Assembly (NCBI RefSeq): GCF_012272835.1
Contig: NZ_JAAWWK010000002.1
Location: forward strand, 525,451 to 589,450
Origin: Spongiibacter thalassae
GTDB taxonomy: Bacteria > Pseudomonadota > Gammaproteobacteria > Pseudomonadales > Spongiibacteraceae
Direction: 5' to 3'
Length of the DNA stretch: 64,000 nt
Positions 18,525 to 29,735 of the stretch are shown here, piece after piece. Each line of letters starts with the position of its first letter. Position 1 is the first letter of the stretch. The position numbers and the translations under genes were made by a program. Under the pieces are notes generated by a model. The model did not search any database and was not told where the DNA came from. It saw only the letters and a program-made list of their open reading frames with translations.

Positions 18525-20762
18525 ATGGTTAAGGTTCGTGAAGATTTTCCACGGCTGGCCGACGGTCGCGTAGACCTGCAACGCTGGATCGCCCGCCTGC
18601 CCGTCGACGAGGCCCTGGTCGATTCGGCGAGGTTGCTGCAAGCCTTTGAACTCGCAGAGCAATGCGCCAGCCAGCCGTCGGCACTTACCGGTGAAATTGA
18701 TGACACCGCAGACAGTTTTTACACCGCTCTGGAAATGGTGGAAATTCTCGCCGACCTGCACCTTGATCAGGACAGTTTGATTGCTGCGGCGTTGTTTCGG
18801 GCGGTGCGGGAAAACCGCCTGTCGCTGGAGGCGCTACGGGCCTCCTTTGGCGGCCCGGTGGCCAAGCTGGTAGATGGGGTACTGGGCATGGCGGCGATCT
18901 CCAGGGTCAATGCCGAGCTCGATGCCCCTGTCCTCGGCCAGTCGGAGGCGCAGAGCGAAACCATTCGAAAAATGCTGGTGGCATTGGTTGATGATGTGCG
19001 GGTGGCACTTATCAAACTGGCGGAGCGCACCTCGGCCATTCGGGCGGTAAAAAATCGGCCGGAAAAACGCTATCGCGTCGCCCGTGAAGTGTTTGATATC
19101 TACGCTCCATTGGCCCACCGCCTGGGCATAGGGCATATTAAATGGGAGCTCGAAGACCTGAGCTTCCGCTATGTTCAGCCCCTTGCGTACAAGAAAATTG
19201 CCAAGTTGCTGGACGAAAAGCGGCTCGATCGCCAGCACTATATCGACGAGGTACTCCACACTCTGGAGGACGCACTCAAGGCCGAGGGCGTTCAGGCCGA
19301 GATCGCTGGACGAGCAAAGCATATCTACAGCATTTGGCGAAAAATGCAGCGCAAGGGCATCGGTTTTTCCCAAGTCTATGATATTCGCGCCGTGCGGGTG
19401 CTGGTCCCCGATGTGAAGTCCTGTTACACCGTGTTGGGCTTGGTTCACGGACTGTGGCGCAACATCCCCAATGAATTTGACGACTATATTGCCAACCCCA
19501 AGGAAAATGGCTATCGCTCCCTGCATACCGCTGTTATTGGCCCTGGTGGAAAGGTGTTGGAGATACAGATCCGCACCCGCAGCATGCACGAGGAAGCAGA
19601 GTTCGGCGTGTGCTCCCACTGGATGTACAAGGGCACTGACAAGAACGCCAAAAGCTCCAACAGCTATGACGAAAAAATTGCCTGGTTGCGCCAGGTGCTC
19701 GACTGGCATGAGGAAAGTGGCAGCAGCAGTGATGTCGCCGAGCAGTTTACCCGCGCTCAGGATCGGGTCTATGTCTTCACCCCCGATGGCCACGTGGTCA
19801 ATCTGCAAAATGGCGCTACCCCTCTGGACTTTGCTTACCATATTCATACCGAGGTGGGTAACCGATGCCGGGGTGCCAAGGTTAACGGTCGCATTGTGCC
19901 GCTCACCTACACGCTGAATACCGGGGAGCGAGTGGAAATTCTCACAGGGCGGGATAGCAAGCCCCGTCGCGACTGGTTGCAGAGCAACCTTGGTTACCTT
20001 AAAACCAGTCGAGCCCGTACCAAGGTCCAGCACTGGTTTCGGCAACAGGCGAAGGATGACAATATCGCAGCGGGTCGGGCGTTGCTGGAGAAAGAGTTCA
20101 AGCGGCTGGCGTTGAACAGCGTCGATTACAAATTTATTGCCGACCAGATTCACTGTGCCAGTGTTGAGGATATGTACGCCGCGGTGGGCTCCGGCGAAAT
20201 CAGCACGCTGCAGGTGATAAAAGTGGCCCACCAGTTGGCGGGGCGGGAAGAAGGGCGTGATTATACCGCGCTTAAATTGCGCCAGCCGAGCCAGAAGTCC
20301 AGCGACAGCAGCAAGGTGCGAATCAGTGGGGTGGGGAATCTGCTCACCCATTTTGCCCGCTGCTGCAAACCCTTGCCCGGTGAGGCCATCGCCGGATATA
20401 TCACGGTTGGGCGTGGGGTGAGCGTGCATCGCCAGGACTGCAATAAGCTGTTGCAGTTACAGAGCGTTGAACCTCAGCGCATTATCACCGTTGATTGGGC
20501 AGAAGCCCAGGTGGATACCTATCCGGTCGACATTCAGCTTGAAGCCTACGACAGGCAGGGCTTGCTGCGGGATATCACCCAGCAACTGGCCACCGAAAAA
20601 GTTAACGTTATTTCCATGAATACCGTGACTGATACCAGCAACCATACGGCGACGATGAAAATTCGTCTTGAAATCAGCGACCTGGCGGCGCTGTCAGAAC
20701 TGATGAATCGTCTGAACGGCCTGCCCAATGTTGTTGCGGTCAAGCGGATAAGGGAGCTGTAA
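18525..20762 (+). CDS. relA: (p)ppGpp synthetase RelA
   Basis: A 745-residue stringent-response protein, close to E. coli RelA (744). The N-terminal hydrolase domain is degenerate: the metal-binding HD motif is replaced (FRAVREN), as in true RelA rather than SpoT. The synthetase domain has YRSLHTAV and EIQIRTRSMHEEAE. A TGS domain starts near VFTPDGHVV, and a C-terminal ACT domain is present. It senses uncharged tRNA on ribosomes. mazG follows directly at the stop codon, as in E. coli where MazG limits (p)ppGpp. Confidence 0.97.
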   Translation: MVKVREDFPRLADGRVDLQRWIARLPVDEALVDSARLLQAFELAEQCASQPSALTGEIDDTADSFYTALEMVEILADLHLDQDSLIAAALFRAVRENRLSLEALRASFGGPVAKLVDGVLGMAAISRVNAELDAPVLGQSEAQSETIRKMLVALVDDVRVALIKLAERTSAIRAVKNRPEKRYRVAREVFDIYAPLAHRLGIGHIKWELEDLSFRYVQPLAYKKIAKLLDEKRLDRQHYIDEVLHTLEDALKAEGVQAEIAGRAKHIYSIWRKMQRKGIGFSQVYDIRAVRVLVPDVKSCYTVLGLVHGLWRNIPNEFDDYIANPKENGYRSLHTAVIGPGGKVLEIQIRTRSMHEEAEFGVCSHWMYKGTDKNAKSSNSYDEKIAWLRQVLDWHEESGSSSDVAEQFTRAQDRVYVFTPDGHVVNLQNGATPLDFAYHIHTEVGNRCRGAKVNGRIVPLTYTLNTGERVEILTGRDSKPRRDWLQSNLGYLKTSRARTKVQHWFRQQAKDDNIAAGRALLEKEFKRLALNSVDYKFIADQIHCASVEDMYAAVGSGEISTLQVIKVAHQLAGREEGRDYTALKLRQPSQKSSDSSKVRISGVGNLLTHFARCCKPLPGEAIAGYITVGRGVSVHRQDCNKLLQLQSVEPQRIITVDWAEAQVDTYPVDIQLEAYDRQGLLRDITQQLATEKVNVISMNTVTDTSNHTATMKIRLEISDLAALSELMNRLNGLPNVVAVKRIREL

Positions 20763-21569
20763 GTGCGCCATACCCTGAGTGACCTGCATACCTTGATGGC
20801 GCGATTGCGAGACCCGGTTGACGGCTGTCCCTGGGATTTGAAGCAGGATTTTCGCAGTATAGTTCCCCACACGTTGGAAGAAGTGTACGAGCTGGTCGAT
20901 GCCATTGAGCAAGGCGATGCCGACCAAATCCGCCAGGAAATGGGCGATGTGCTGTTTCAACTGGTGTTTTACAGCCAACTGGCGGCGGAGGAGGGGAGCT
21001 TTACTTTTGACGATGTTGTTCATGACATCACCGAAAAGCTGCTGCGGCGTCACCCCCATGTGTTTCCCGGCGGCACACTGGATAGCCGCCGCAGTCAGGA
21101 GGCGCCAGACGAGGCGCAGATCAAGGCTCGCTGGGAGGAAATCAAGAGCGCCGAGCGGGGCAGCAAAGCCCAGCACAGTTTGATGGATGATATTCCCCGC
21201 GCGCTGCCAGCGGCCAGCCGGGCGGCCAAATTACAAAAAAGAGCCAGTCAAATTGGTTTTGACTGGGAGCAGCTGGACCAGGTTTTTGCGGCCCTGGATG
21301 ACGAATTGGATGAGCTAAAGCAAGCCCTTGCCGCCGGTGAGCCGGACGCCGTGGCCGACGAAATAGGTGACGTGCTGTTTTCCGCGGTAAACCTCTGTCG
21401 CCACGCCGGTTTTGATGCGGAAACGCTGCTGCGTCGCGCCGGTCAGAAGTTCGAGAGACGCTTCAGATACGTCGAACAGCGCGCCCTCGAGGGCGAAGCC
21501 TCCGCAGCCGACGTGCCAAATGAACAGTTGGAGCTGTTCTGGAACGAAGCCAAGGCCCAGGGGTTGTAG
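20763..21569 (+). CDS. mazG: Nucleoside triphosphate pyrophosphohydrolase MazG
   Basis: A 268-residue protein with two tandem MazG domains. Each has the metal-binding helix pattern: EEVYELVDAI with QEMGDVLFQL in the first, DELDELKQAL with DEIGDVLFSA in the second. It hydrolyses NTPs to NMP and PPi, cleaning the nucleotide pool. The GTG start comes immediately after the relA stop with no spacer, which implies coupling to relA. Confidence 0.96.
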   Translation: MRHTLSDLHTLMARLRDPVDGCPWDLKQDFRSIVPHTLEEVYELVDAIEQGDADQIRQEMGDVLFQLVFYSQLAAEEGSFTFDDVVHDITEKLLRRHPHVFPGGTLDSRRSQEAPDEAQIKARWEEIKSAERGSKAQHSLMDDIPRALPAASRAAKLQKRASQIGFDWEQLDQVFAALDDELDELKQALAAGEPDAVADEIGDVLFSAVNLCRHAGFDAETLLRRAGQKFERRFRYVEQRALEGEASAADVPNEQLELFWNEAKAQGL

Positions 21570-21607
21570 GCTGCCCTGCTGCCCGTAGGTGCGAAAAACG
21601 CCCTTCG

Positions 21608-21943
21608 TCAGTGCTTGTCTTTGGTTTGATATTTGCGCAGGTGCTTTTTGGTCAAACTGAGGTAGCGGGGGGTTGGGCCGACATCTTCATACATCGGGTC
21701 GCCGAGTTCATCTATTGCTACCACCTTGTTGCCCGAAATATAGGGCATGACGCTTTCCAGCTCATCAAGAGAGGCGCTGAGCAGGTCGGTGATAAGCTCT
21801 TCTATGTGGCGTCTCGGGTAGAGCTCGGCGAGAGCCTTGAGGCGGGCGGCGTCCTCAATGGGCAGCCGTACTTCGTAACGCTCCGGAGTAAGCGAGCCGC
21901 TGGCGGTATTTTCCCAGAGTGACAACAAATCACGTACTTTCAT
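21608..21943 (-). CDS. Conserved small protein of unknown function
   Basis: A 111-residue acidic soluble protein with no membrane segment or signal peptide. It contains LPIEDAARLKALAELYP and a C-terminal segment with GDPMYEDVGPTPRYLS. Similar small proteins in Pseudomonas are, to my recollection, annotated as pilin assembly or type 1 pili tip components, which I cannot verify and would not take as functional evidence. I prefer the start at 21943 (AGGA eight bases upstream) over an ATG 21 bp earlier without a ribosome-binding site. Confidence 0.7.
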   Translation of the reverse strand: MKVRDLLSLWENTASGSLTPERYEVRLPIEDAARLKALAELYPRRHIEELITDLLSASLDELESVMPYISGNKVVAIDELGDPMYEDVGPTPRYLSLTKKHLRKYQTKDKH

Positions 21944-21964
21944 TGCTCGAATCCTGTCATCCAT

Positions 21965-23015
<1,051 letters not shown>

Positions 23016-23067
23016 TCTCTTTGGTGGGTGCTGCCGTAGTGCGTGCCTATACCAGCCTTGAATTATG

Positions 23068-23096
23068 AAAAGGGCGCCTGAGGGCGCCCTTTTTTG
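23068..23096 (+). terminator. Rho-independent terminator after adk
   Basis: The perfect 8-bp stem AGGGCGCC/GGCGCCCT (23071-23078 and 23083-23090) with a TGAG loop is extended by flanking A and T runs and followed by six Ts. It ends the adk transcript before hemH. Confidence 0.9.
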
Positions 23097-23132
23097 TCGT
23101 TGGGGCAATGACTGGCAACACGTGGGGGAAAT

Positions 23133-24122
23133 ATGAAAACTGCGGTGGTGTTGATAAATTTGGGGACGCCGGATACTCCGAATACCAAAGGCGTGCGAAA
23201 CTTCCTGAGGGAGTTCCTGGCGGATCGCCGGGTGGTTGAGGTGCCCAGACTGCTGTGGCTGCTGATCCTGTACGGTGTCATTTTGCCGTTCCGCTCGCCT
23301 CGGGTCGCCAGGGCTTATCGGCAGATCTGGTTTGGCGATGTCTCGCCCCTGCGCCATTTTTCGGAAAGTTTGAGCCGGGGGGTCGAGCAAAAATTCGCGG
23401 CTTTGTACCCCGACCGGGAGATCAGTGTGCGGTTGGCGATGTGCTACGGTCAGCCCTCTATTGGTCACACCATTTCCGAACTATGTCGGGGCGGTGTCGA
23501 GCAGATTGTATTCGTGCCGATGTACCCCCAATACTCTGCAACAACAACGGCGGCGGCACACGATGCAATATGTCGCGTTTTCTCGACCATGCGTAATATT
23601 CCTGCCTGGAGTTGGGTGCGTTCCTATCACCAACACCCGGCCTATATTGCGGCCCTTGCTCAAACAGTTCGCGACCATTGGCAACAAAACGGGCGGGGGC
23701 AGAAGCTGCTGTTTTCCTTCCACGGTATCCCCAAACGCAATGTTGAGTTGGGCGATCCCTATGAGCAGCACTGTAATGAAACCACTGCGGCGGTCGTGGC
23801 GGAGCTTGGTCTGGAAGCTCACGAATGGCAGCAAAGTTTTCAGTCGCGTCTTGGCAAGGCGGAATGGCTACAGCCCTATACTGACAAAACGGTGGCAGCA
23901 CTGGCGAAACTATCAGAGAAAAGTCTGGACGTTATTTGCCCCGCCTTTGCGGTGGAATGCCTGGAGACTCTGGAAGAAATTGACGGCGAGGCGCGGGAAA
24001 TATTTATTGAAAATGGTGGGGAACAATTCAGTTACATTCCTTGCCTGAATGACAGCGAAGCGCATCAACAACTGATGGTCGATCTTTGTCGGCCGTTAAT
24101 TGAGTCTTCGCATTCGTTCTGA
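23133..24122 (+). CDS. hemH: Ferrochelatase
   Basis: HemH inserts Fe2+ into protoporphyrin IX, the last step of heme synthesis. The 329-residue protein opens with LINLGTPDTP, has the VRNFLREFLAD segment and the active-site His in FSFHGIPKRN, and the acidic C-terminal segment around ECLETLEEI. E. coli HemH is 320 aa. adk-hemH adjacency is also seen in E. coli. Confidence 0.96.
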   Translation: MKTAVVLINLGTPDTPNTKGVRNFLREFLADRRVVEVPRLLWLLILYGVILPFRSPRVARAYRQIWFGDVSPLRHFSESLSRGVEQKFAALYPDREISVRLAMCYGQPSIGHTISELCRGGVEQIVFVPMYPQYSATTTAAAHDAICRVFSTMRNIPAWSWVRSYHQHPAYIAALAQTVRDHWQQNGRGQKLLFSFHGIPKRNVELGDPYEQHCNETTAAVVAELGLEAHEWQQSFQSRLGKAEWLQPYTDKTVAALAKLSEKSLDVICPAFAVECLETLEEIDGEAREIFIENGGEQFSYIPCLNDSEAHQQLMVDLCRPLIESSHSF

Positions 24123-24254
24123 AATTGAGAAAAAATGTAAAATCGTATCTTTTTTTGCTTAAAATCATTGATTTTTATGCAAAAGTTTTGCGCTGATTAT
24201 TTTGTGTGCTATTTTTATTGCAAATAGTGCGGAAAATCCGTTAAGGAGAAGAAA

Positions 24255-25211
24255 ATGCCCCGACCCAAGCGCGCTGCAAGTGCGACCCCAAAGGCGAAGC
24301 GTCAACCTGCAAAGGCCAGCTCAGCCAGTGATGCGGTAGTTAAAAAAGCAGAAGAGGGTTTAAAGAAAGTTGAAGCGATGCTTAGCAGCGAACGCAAAGC
24401 GGCCAGTGCAGCGAAAGCAAAGCTGGAGGCGGCAAAGTTAAAAGCGAAAAAAACCGCGAAGGCCGTTGATAAAAATGCCGCCAAGCGGGCTGCTGCGGCT
24501 GCGGCAAAAGCAAACGAAAAACTGAAAGGCCTGCGTGCTAAAGTTGCTGACAGCAAAGTGGCACTGCGTGACGCCAAGGCCCTGGCTAAGGTAAAGGCCT
24601 CTGAAGAAGCCGTTAAGCAAAAAATTCAGGAGCGTGCCGAGGCATTGGCTAGCAAAGCAGAGGCGGATCTTGCCAAGGCGCTCAAGCAATTTGAGCAACG
24701 TTTTGTGAAAAAACGTCGTGCTGCCGATAAAGCCAAGCTTGCGGTTATAGAGCGCAAATTGGTAAGCAAGCACAAGCAAGCAGTTAAACAACTGTCTGCA
24801 AAAATTTCTGATCCTAAGGTGGCTGCGGTCGCCAAGAGCACTGCAAAAGCTGCGGCGCCGAAAAAGGCCGCTGCGAAAAAAGCGACGGCGAAAAAGACGG
24901 TTGCTAAAAAGGCAGCGGCCAAAAAGGTGACAGCTAAAAAAGCTACCGCGAAAAAAACAGTGGCGAAAAAGGCAGCTGCCAGCAAGGCCGTAGCGAAAAA
25001 GGCGCCGGCTAAAAAAGCGGCGACCAAAAAGCCCGCGGTAAAAAAAGCACCGGCTAAGAAGACGCCAGCCAAGAAAGTCGCGAGAAAGTCTGCGGCGAAA
25101 AAGGCAGTAGCGAAACCTGCACCTAGTGCGGTGGCCGCGCCCAAGGTGGAGTCTCCGGTGACTCCGGCAGCAAGCACGCCGTCGTCAGCGCCCGACACAT
25201 CAAACTCGTAA
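24255..25211 (+). CDS. Lys/Ala-rich histone H1-like protein (AlgP-like)
   Basis: A 318-residue, strongly basic protein. The N-terminal half (to about residue 190) is Lys/Ala/Glu-rich and likely a long helix or coiled coil. Residues of about 195-290 are tandem degenerate repeats built on AKKA/AKKTVAKKAA, ending in a Pro/Ser/Ala-rich tail. This composition matches bacterial histone H1-like proteins such as P. aeruginosa AlgP, which bind DNA without sequence specificity. The 5' region is AT-rich, and the ribosome-binding site AAGGAG is strong. Repeat-rich genes of this kind vary in repeat number between strains. Confidence 0.85.
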   Translation: MPRPKRAASATPKAKRQPAKASSASDAVVKKAEEGLKKVEAMLSSERKAASAAKAKLEAAKLKAKKTAKAVDKNAAKRAAAAAAKANEKLKGLRAKVADSKVALRDAKALAKVKASEEAVKQKIQERAEALASKAEADLAKALKQFEQRFVKKRRAADKAKLAVIERKLVSKHKQAVKQLSAKISDPKVAAVAKSTAKAAAPKKAAAKKATAKKTVAKKAAAKKVTAKKATAKKTVAKKAAASKAVAKKAPAKKAATKKPAVKKAPAKKTPAKKVARKSAAKKAVAKPAPSAVAAPKVESPVTPAASTPSSAPDTSNS

Positions 25212-25230
25212 TCTCGAGTGGGTGTCGAGA

Positions 25231-25257
25231 AAACCGCGCTTGGCGCGGTTTTTTTTC
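25231..25257 (+). terminator. Rho-independent terminator after the histone H1-like gene
   Basis: The 8-bp stem AACCGCGC/GCGCGGTT (25232-25239, 25243-25250) with a TTG loop is followed by a run of Ts. Confidence 0.9.
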
Positions 25258-25281
25258 GTCCGTACATTGGCGGATGTCGGG

Positions 25282-25345
25282 GGCAGTGCGTGTTGCACTG
25301 CCGATGATTAATCAACATAATGTGCGGCCAAATTCAGCCGCGCAC
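25282..25345 (+). promoter_or_regulatory. thrS leader with two hairpins, possible ThrRS operator
   Basis: Two hairpins lie 50-115 bp before thrS. The first (25282-25302) has the stem GGCAGTGC/GCACTGCC; read as a 7-bp stem its 7-base loop is CGTGTTG, with TGT where a threonine anticodon would sit. The second (25322-25345) pairs GTGC-GGC with GCC-GCAC around a bulge. In E. coli, threonyl-tRNA synthetase represses thrS by binding tRNA-like arms in the leader. That these arms act this way is inference. Confidence 0.35.
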
Positions 25346-25395
25346 CTGCGCAATCATGTGGCCTATCGTAGGGGTCACCACTGTAAGGAATCACT

Positions 25396-27321
25396 ATGCC
25401 AGTCATAACTCTCCCGGATAATAGCCAACGCCAGTTTGAGCAAGCCGTAACTGTCGAACAGGTCGCTGCCGATATCGGCCCAGGCCTTGCCAAGGCGGCA
25501 ATTGCCGGCAAGGTTGATGGACGCCTGGTCGATACCAGTTACACCATTGCTCACGATGCTGAACTGGCGATTATCACCGAGCGGGATGAAGATGGTCTGG
25601 AAGTTATTCGTCACTCTACCGCCCACTTATTGGCGATGGCAGTGCAGGATCTGTTTCCCGGTGCCCAGGTGACAATTGGCCCCACTGTTGAAGACGGTTT
25701 CTATTACGACTTCGCCTTTGAGCGGGCGTTTACGCCAGAGGACCTCGAGAAGATCGAGGCGCGAATGGAAGAGTTGGCGGGTGAGGATCTGCCAGTGTCA
25801 CGGGTGGTGATGAGTCGCGAACAGGCGGTAGATACCTTTGCCGCGCTGGGTGAAGAGTACAAGGTTGAGATCATTAAGGAATTACCCGAAGGTGAGGAAA
25901 TCTCCCTCTATCGTCAGGGTGAATGGATGGACCTGTGTCGAGGTCCTCACGTGCCGAGTACCGGTAAGCTGAAGGCTTTCAAATTGACCAAGGTGGCCGG
26001 AGCATACTGGCGCGGTGACCAGAATAACGCGATGCTTCAGCGCATCTATGGCACCGCCTGGCCGAACAAGAAAGCCCTGAAGGCGTATCTGAACCGTATT
26101 GCCGAGGCCGAAAAACGCGACCACCGCAAAGTCGGTAAAAAGCTTGACCTCTTTCATATGCAGGAAGAAGCCCCCGGAATGGTGTTTTGGCACCCGAAGG
26201 GCTGGAGTATCTATCAGGCGATAGAGCAATATATGCGGGGCAAGCAGATTCAGCACGGCTATCAGGAGATCAAAACTCCCCAGGTGGTGGATCTGTCGCT
26301 GTGGCAGAAATCCGGTCACGCGGACAAGTTTGCCGACGGCATGTTCACCCTGTCTGCGGATGAGCGCGATTTTGCGGTCAAGCCGATGAACTGCCCCTGT
26401 CACGTACAGGTGTTCAATCAGGGGCTGCGTAGCTACCGGGATTTGCCCCTGCGTTTGGCGGAGTTTGGCTCCTGCCACCGCAATGAACCTTCCGGGTCTC
26501 TCCACGGCATTATGCGGGTGAGGGGCTTTACCCAGGATGATGCACATATTTTCTGTACCGAGGCGCAGATCCAGAGTGAAGTCGCCAGCTTTATCGACTT
26601 TTTGCACGACGTATACGCCGATTTCGGTTTCAGCGAAGTGATTTACCGCCTGTCGACCCGCCCTGAGCAGCGGGTGGGTAGCGATGAAGACTGGGATCGC
26701 GCCGAGCAGGCCCTGGCTCAGGCCCTCGATGGCAAGTCGTTGCCTTGGGAAACCCTTCCCGGCGAAGGGGCATTCTATGGCCCCAAAATTGAGTTTTCCC
26801 TGAAGGACTGCATTGGTCGAGTGTGGCAGTTAGGCACGATTCAGGTCGATTTCTCCATGCCTGGCCGCCTCGGTGCCCAGTATGTAGATGAGGGCGGGCA
26901 GCGCAAAACCCCGGTGATGTTGCACCGGGCAATCCTCGGTTCCTTTGAACGTTTTATCGGAATTTTGATCGAACATTACGAAGGCGCCTTCCCGATGTGG
27001 CTGGCACCTGAGCAGGCGGTAATCTGTAATATTACCGACAGCCAGGCCGAATATGTCGGTGAATTGCAAAAAATACTGCAAGAACGTGGGTTTAGAGTCC
27101 GTTCGGACTTGAGAAATGAGAAGATCGGCTTTAAAATCCGCGAGCACACTATTCAGAAGGTTCCGTATATCCTTGTCGTCGGTGACAAGGAAGTCGAAAA
27201 TCGGACTGTCGCAGTGCGCGAAAGAGGTGGTAAGGACCTGGGTTCAATCGATCACGATGCCCTGATGACACTCCTTGCTGAAAGCGTGGCTGTTCGCAGT
27301 CGTGCAATATCGGAGAGCTAG
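25396..27321 (+). CDS. thrS: Threonyl-tRNA synthetase
   Basis: A 641-residue class II synthetase (E. coli 642). Domains in order: TGS (1-60), N2 editing domain, catalytic core with the zinc Cys in MNCPCHVQ, motif 2 around [13 protein letters not shown], motif 3 near [10 protein letters not shown], and the anticodon-binding domain. It leads the conserved block thrS-infC-rpmI-rplT-pheS-pheT-ihfA. infC starts two bases after its stop. Confidence 0.98.
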   Translation: MPVITLPDNSQRQFEQAVTVEQVAADIGPGLAKAAIAGKVDGRLVDTSYTIAHDAELAIITERDEDGLEVIRHSTAHLLAMAVQDLFPGAQVTIGPTVEDGFYYDFAFERAFTPEDLEKIEARMEELAGEDLPVSRVVMSREQAVDTFAALGEEYKVEIIKELPEGEEISLYRQGEWMDLCRGPHVPSTGKLKAFKLTKVAGAYWRGDQNNAMLQRIYGTAWPNKKALKAYLNRIAEAEKRDHRKVGKKLDLFHMQEEAPGMVFWHPKGWSIYQAIEQYMRGKQIQHGYQEIKTPQVVDLSLWQKSGHADKFADGMFTLSADERDFAVKPMNCPCHVQVFNQGLRSYRDLPLRLAEFGSCHRNEPSGSLHGIMRVRGFTQDDAHIFCTEAQIQSEVASFIDFLHDVYADFGFSEVIYRLSTRPEQRVGSDEDWDRAEQALAQALDGKSLPWETLPGEGAFYGPKIEFSLKDCIGRVWQLGTIQVDFSMPGRLGAQYVDEGGQRKTPVMLHRAILGSFERFIGILIEHYEGAFPMWLAPEQAVICNITDSQAEYVGELQKILQERGFRVRSDLRNEKIGFKIREHTIQKVPYILVVGDKEVENRTVAVRERGGKDLGSIDHDALMTLLAESVAVRSRAISES

Positions 27322-27323
27322 CA

Positions 27324-27863
27324 ATTAAACGCGATAACGCAAAAGGGCGTGGCAAACGCGCGCTGATAAATCAGGATATTGAAGCCCACGAAGTCAGATT
27401 AATCGACGCCGAGGGCAATCAGGTTGGCATAGTACCGCTTGCGGAGGCTTTGAAAGCCGCCACGGAAGCCAGTCTGGATTTGGTTCAGATCGCTGACTCA
27501 GACCCTGTTGTCTGCAAGATCATGGACTATGGCAAACATGTTTTCGAGGCCAAGAAGCAACAAGCTGCGGCTCGAAAAAACCAGGTTCGGACTCAGGTCA
27601 AGGAAATCAAATTCCGACCTGGGACGGATGACGGGGATTATCAGGTAAAACTGCGCAACCTGATACGTTTCCTCGAGCATGGGGATAAAGCCAAGGTAAC
27701 CCTGCGTTACCGCGGTCGCGAAATGGCCCACCAGGAACTGGGTATGCAGTTGTTGCAGCGAGTTGAAGCAGACCTCGCTGAATACGGCGCTGTAGAACAG
27801 TTTCCGAAGATGGAAGGCCGTCAGTTGACCATGGTTATTGCCCCGAAAAAGAAAAAGCAGTGA
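27324..27863 (+). CDS. infC: Translation initiation factor IF-3 with ATT start codon
   Basis: IF-3 keeps ribosomal subunits apart and checks initiator tRNA and start codon. The start is an ATT at 27324 with GGAG eight bases upstream, giving 179 residues (E. coli 180); the first in-frame ATG, at 27450, would cut off the N-terminal domain. The protein shows [30 protein letters not shown] and FRGREMAH-like YRGREMAH. In E. coli infC uses AUU, and IF-3 represses its own translation because it rejects that codon; the same control is likely here. Confidence 0.96.
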   Translation: MKRDNAKGRGKRALINQDIEAHEVRLIDAEGNQVGIVPLAEALKAATEASLDLVQIADSDPVVCKIMDYGKHVFEAKKQQAAARKNQVRTQVKEIKFRPGTDDGDYQVKLRNLIRFLEHGDKAKVTLRYRGREMAHQELGMQLLQRVEADLAEYGAVEQFPKMEGRQLTMVIAPKKKKQ

Positions 27864-27912
27864 GCTCTCAGGGCCTGCTTAATTTGATTGATGCAATGCG
27901 GAGTATCTAACG

Positions 27913-28107
27913 ATGCCTAAAGTAAAAGTACACAGCGGGGCGGCAAAACGCTTCAAAAAGACCGGAAGCGGTTACAAGCGTAAAAGCGCCCATAAAAGTC
28001 ACATCCTGACCAAAATGACCACAAAGCGTAAGCGTCAGCTGCGCGGCACCAGCGCTGTCCACAAGTCGGACAAGGTTCTGGTTGACCGTATGCTTCGTGC
28101 CATTTGA
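27913..28107 (+). CDS. rpmI: Ribosomal protein L35
   Basis: A 64-residue basic protein with the family N terminus [17 protein letters not shown] and the segment [19 protein letters not shown]. It sits between infC and rplT as usual; in E. coli L20 controls translation of rpmI-rplT. Confidence 0.97.
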   Translation: MPKVKVHSGAAKRFKKTGSGYKRKSAHKSHILTKMTTKRKRQLRGTSAVHKSDKVLVDRMLRAI

Positions 28108-28138
28108 TAACAGCCGTCAAGATTAAAAGGAAGAGACT

Positions 28139-28495
28139 ATGCCCCGCGTAAAACGTGGTGTGACCGCACACCGTCGTCACAAGAAAATTCTTAAGCAAGC
28201 CAAGGGTTACTACGGAGCGCGTTCGCGTATCTACCGTGTTGCCAAGCAGGCTGTTATCAAAGCTGGTCAGTACGCTTACCGCGACCGTCGCGTTAAAAAG
28301 CGTACTTTCCGCGCGCTGTGGATTACCCGTATCAATGCGGCGTCACGGGCCAATGGCCTGAGCTACAGCCGTTTGATTGCCGGTCTGAAGAAAGCTGATA
28401 TCGCTTTGGATCGTCGCGTACTGGCTGACCTGGCCGTGCACGACAAAGAAGCCTTTGCTGCCGTGGTAGACCGCGCGAAAGCAGCTCTGGCCTGA
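28139..28495 (+). CDS. rplT: Ribosomal protein L20
   Basis: A 118-residue 50S assembly protein starting [18 protein letters not shown], with [14 protein letters not shown] and [12 protein letters not shown], all typical. AAGGAAGAG lies upstream. It ends the IF3-L35-L20 group; a strong hairpin separates it from pheS. Confidence 0.98.
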   Translation: MPRVKRGVTAHRRHKKILKQAKGYYGARSRIYRVAKQAVIKAGQYAYRDRRVKKRTFRALWITRINAASRANGLSYSRLIAGLKKADIALDRRVLADLAVHDKEAFAAVVDRAKAALA

Positions 28496-28534
28496 TTTTT
28501 CAGCCTCCTCGTGGGGGTTGTTCAAATCAATTTT

Positions 28535-28574
28535 AATAGGGAAAGGGCGCTTTGCTCTTTCCCTATTTTGTTTT
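28535..28574 (+). terminator. Terminator/attenuator-like hairpin between rplT and pheS
   Basis: An 11-bp perfect stem AATAGGGAAAG/CTTTCCCTATT (28535-28545, 28557-28567) is followed by TTGTTTT. In E. coli pheST is controlled by attenuation downstream of rplT; a hairpin of this strength at this place could terminate or attenuate. I found no Phe-rich leader peptide before it. Confidence 0.75.
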
Positions 28575-28646
28575 AAGGCTCTGCGCATTCGCTGGAATTC
28601 AGTTGCGTGGAGCGACCAGCAATCTCGTTTGCACAGTCGGGAGTAG

Positions 28647-29666
<1,020 letters not shown>

Positions 29667-29735
29667 CCAGACAATGTCGGTGGAAATGCGCGCCGAGCTA
29701 AGCTCCGCGCTCACATAGCAAGAAACGGATAAAAC

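Noticed and set aside
18834-20429. Long minus-strand open frame of 531 codons inside relA
   Set aside because: It is a shadow frame in GC-biased DNA; relA on the other strand is full length with all domains.
28552-28600. Short reading frame starting TTG with LFPYFVLRLCAF, rich in aromatic residues, near the pheS hairpin
   Set aside because: It lies within and after the right arm of the hairpin, not before it, has no ribosome-binding site, and runs on out of any leader-like size. It cannot be a PheM-type leader peptide.
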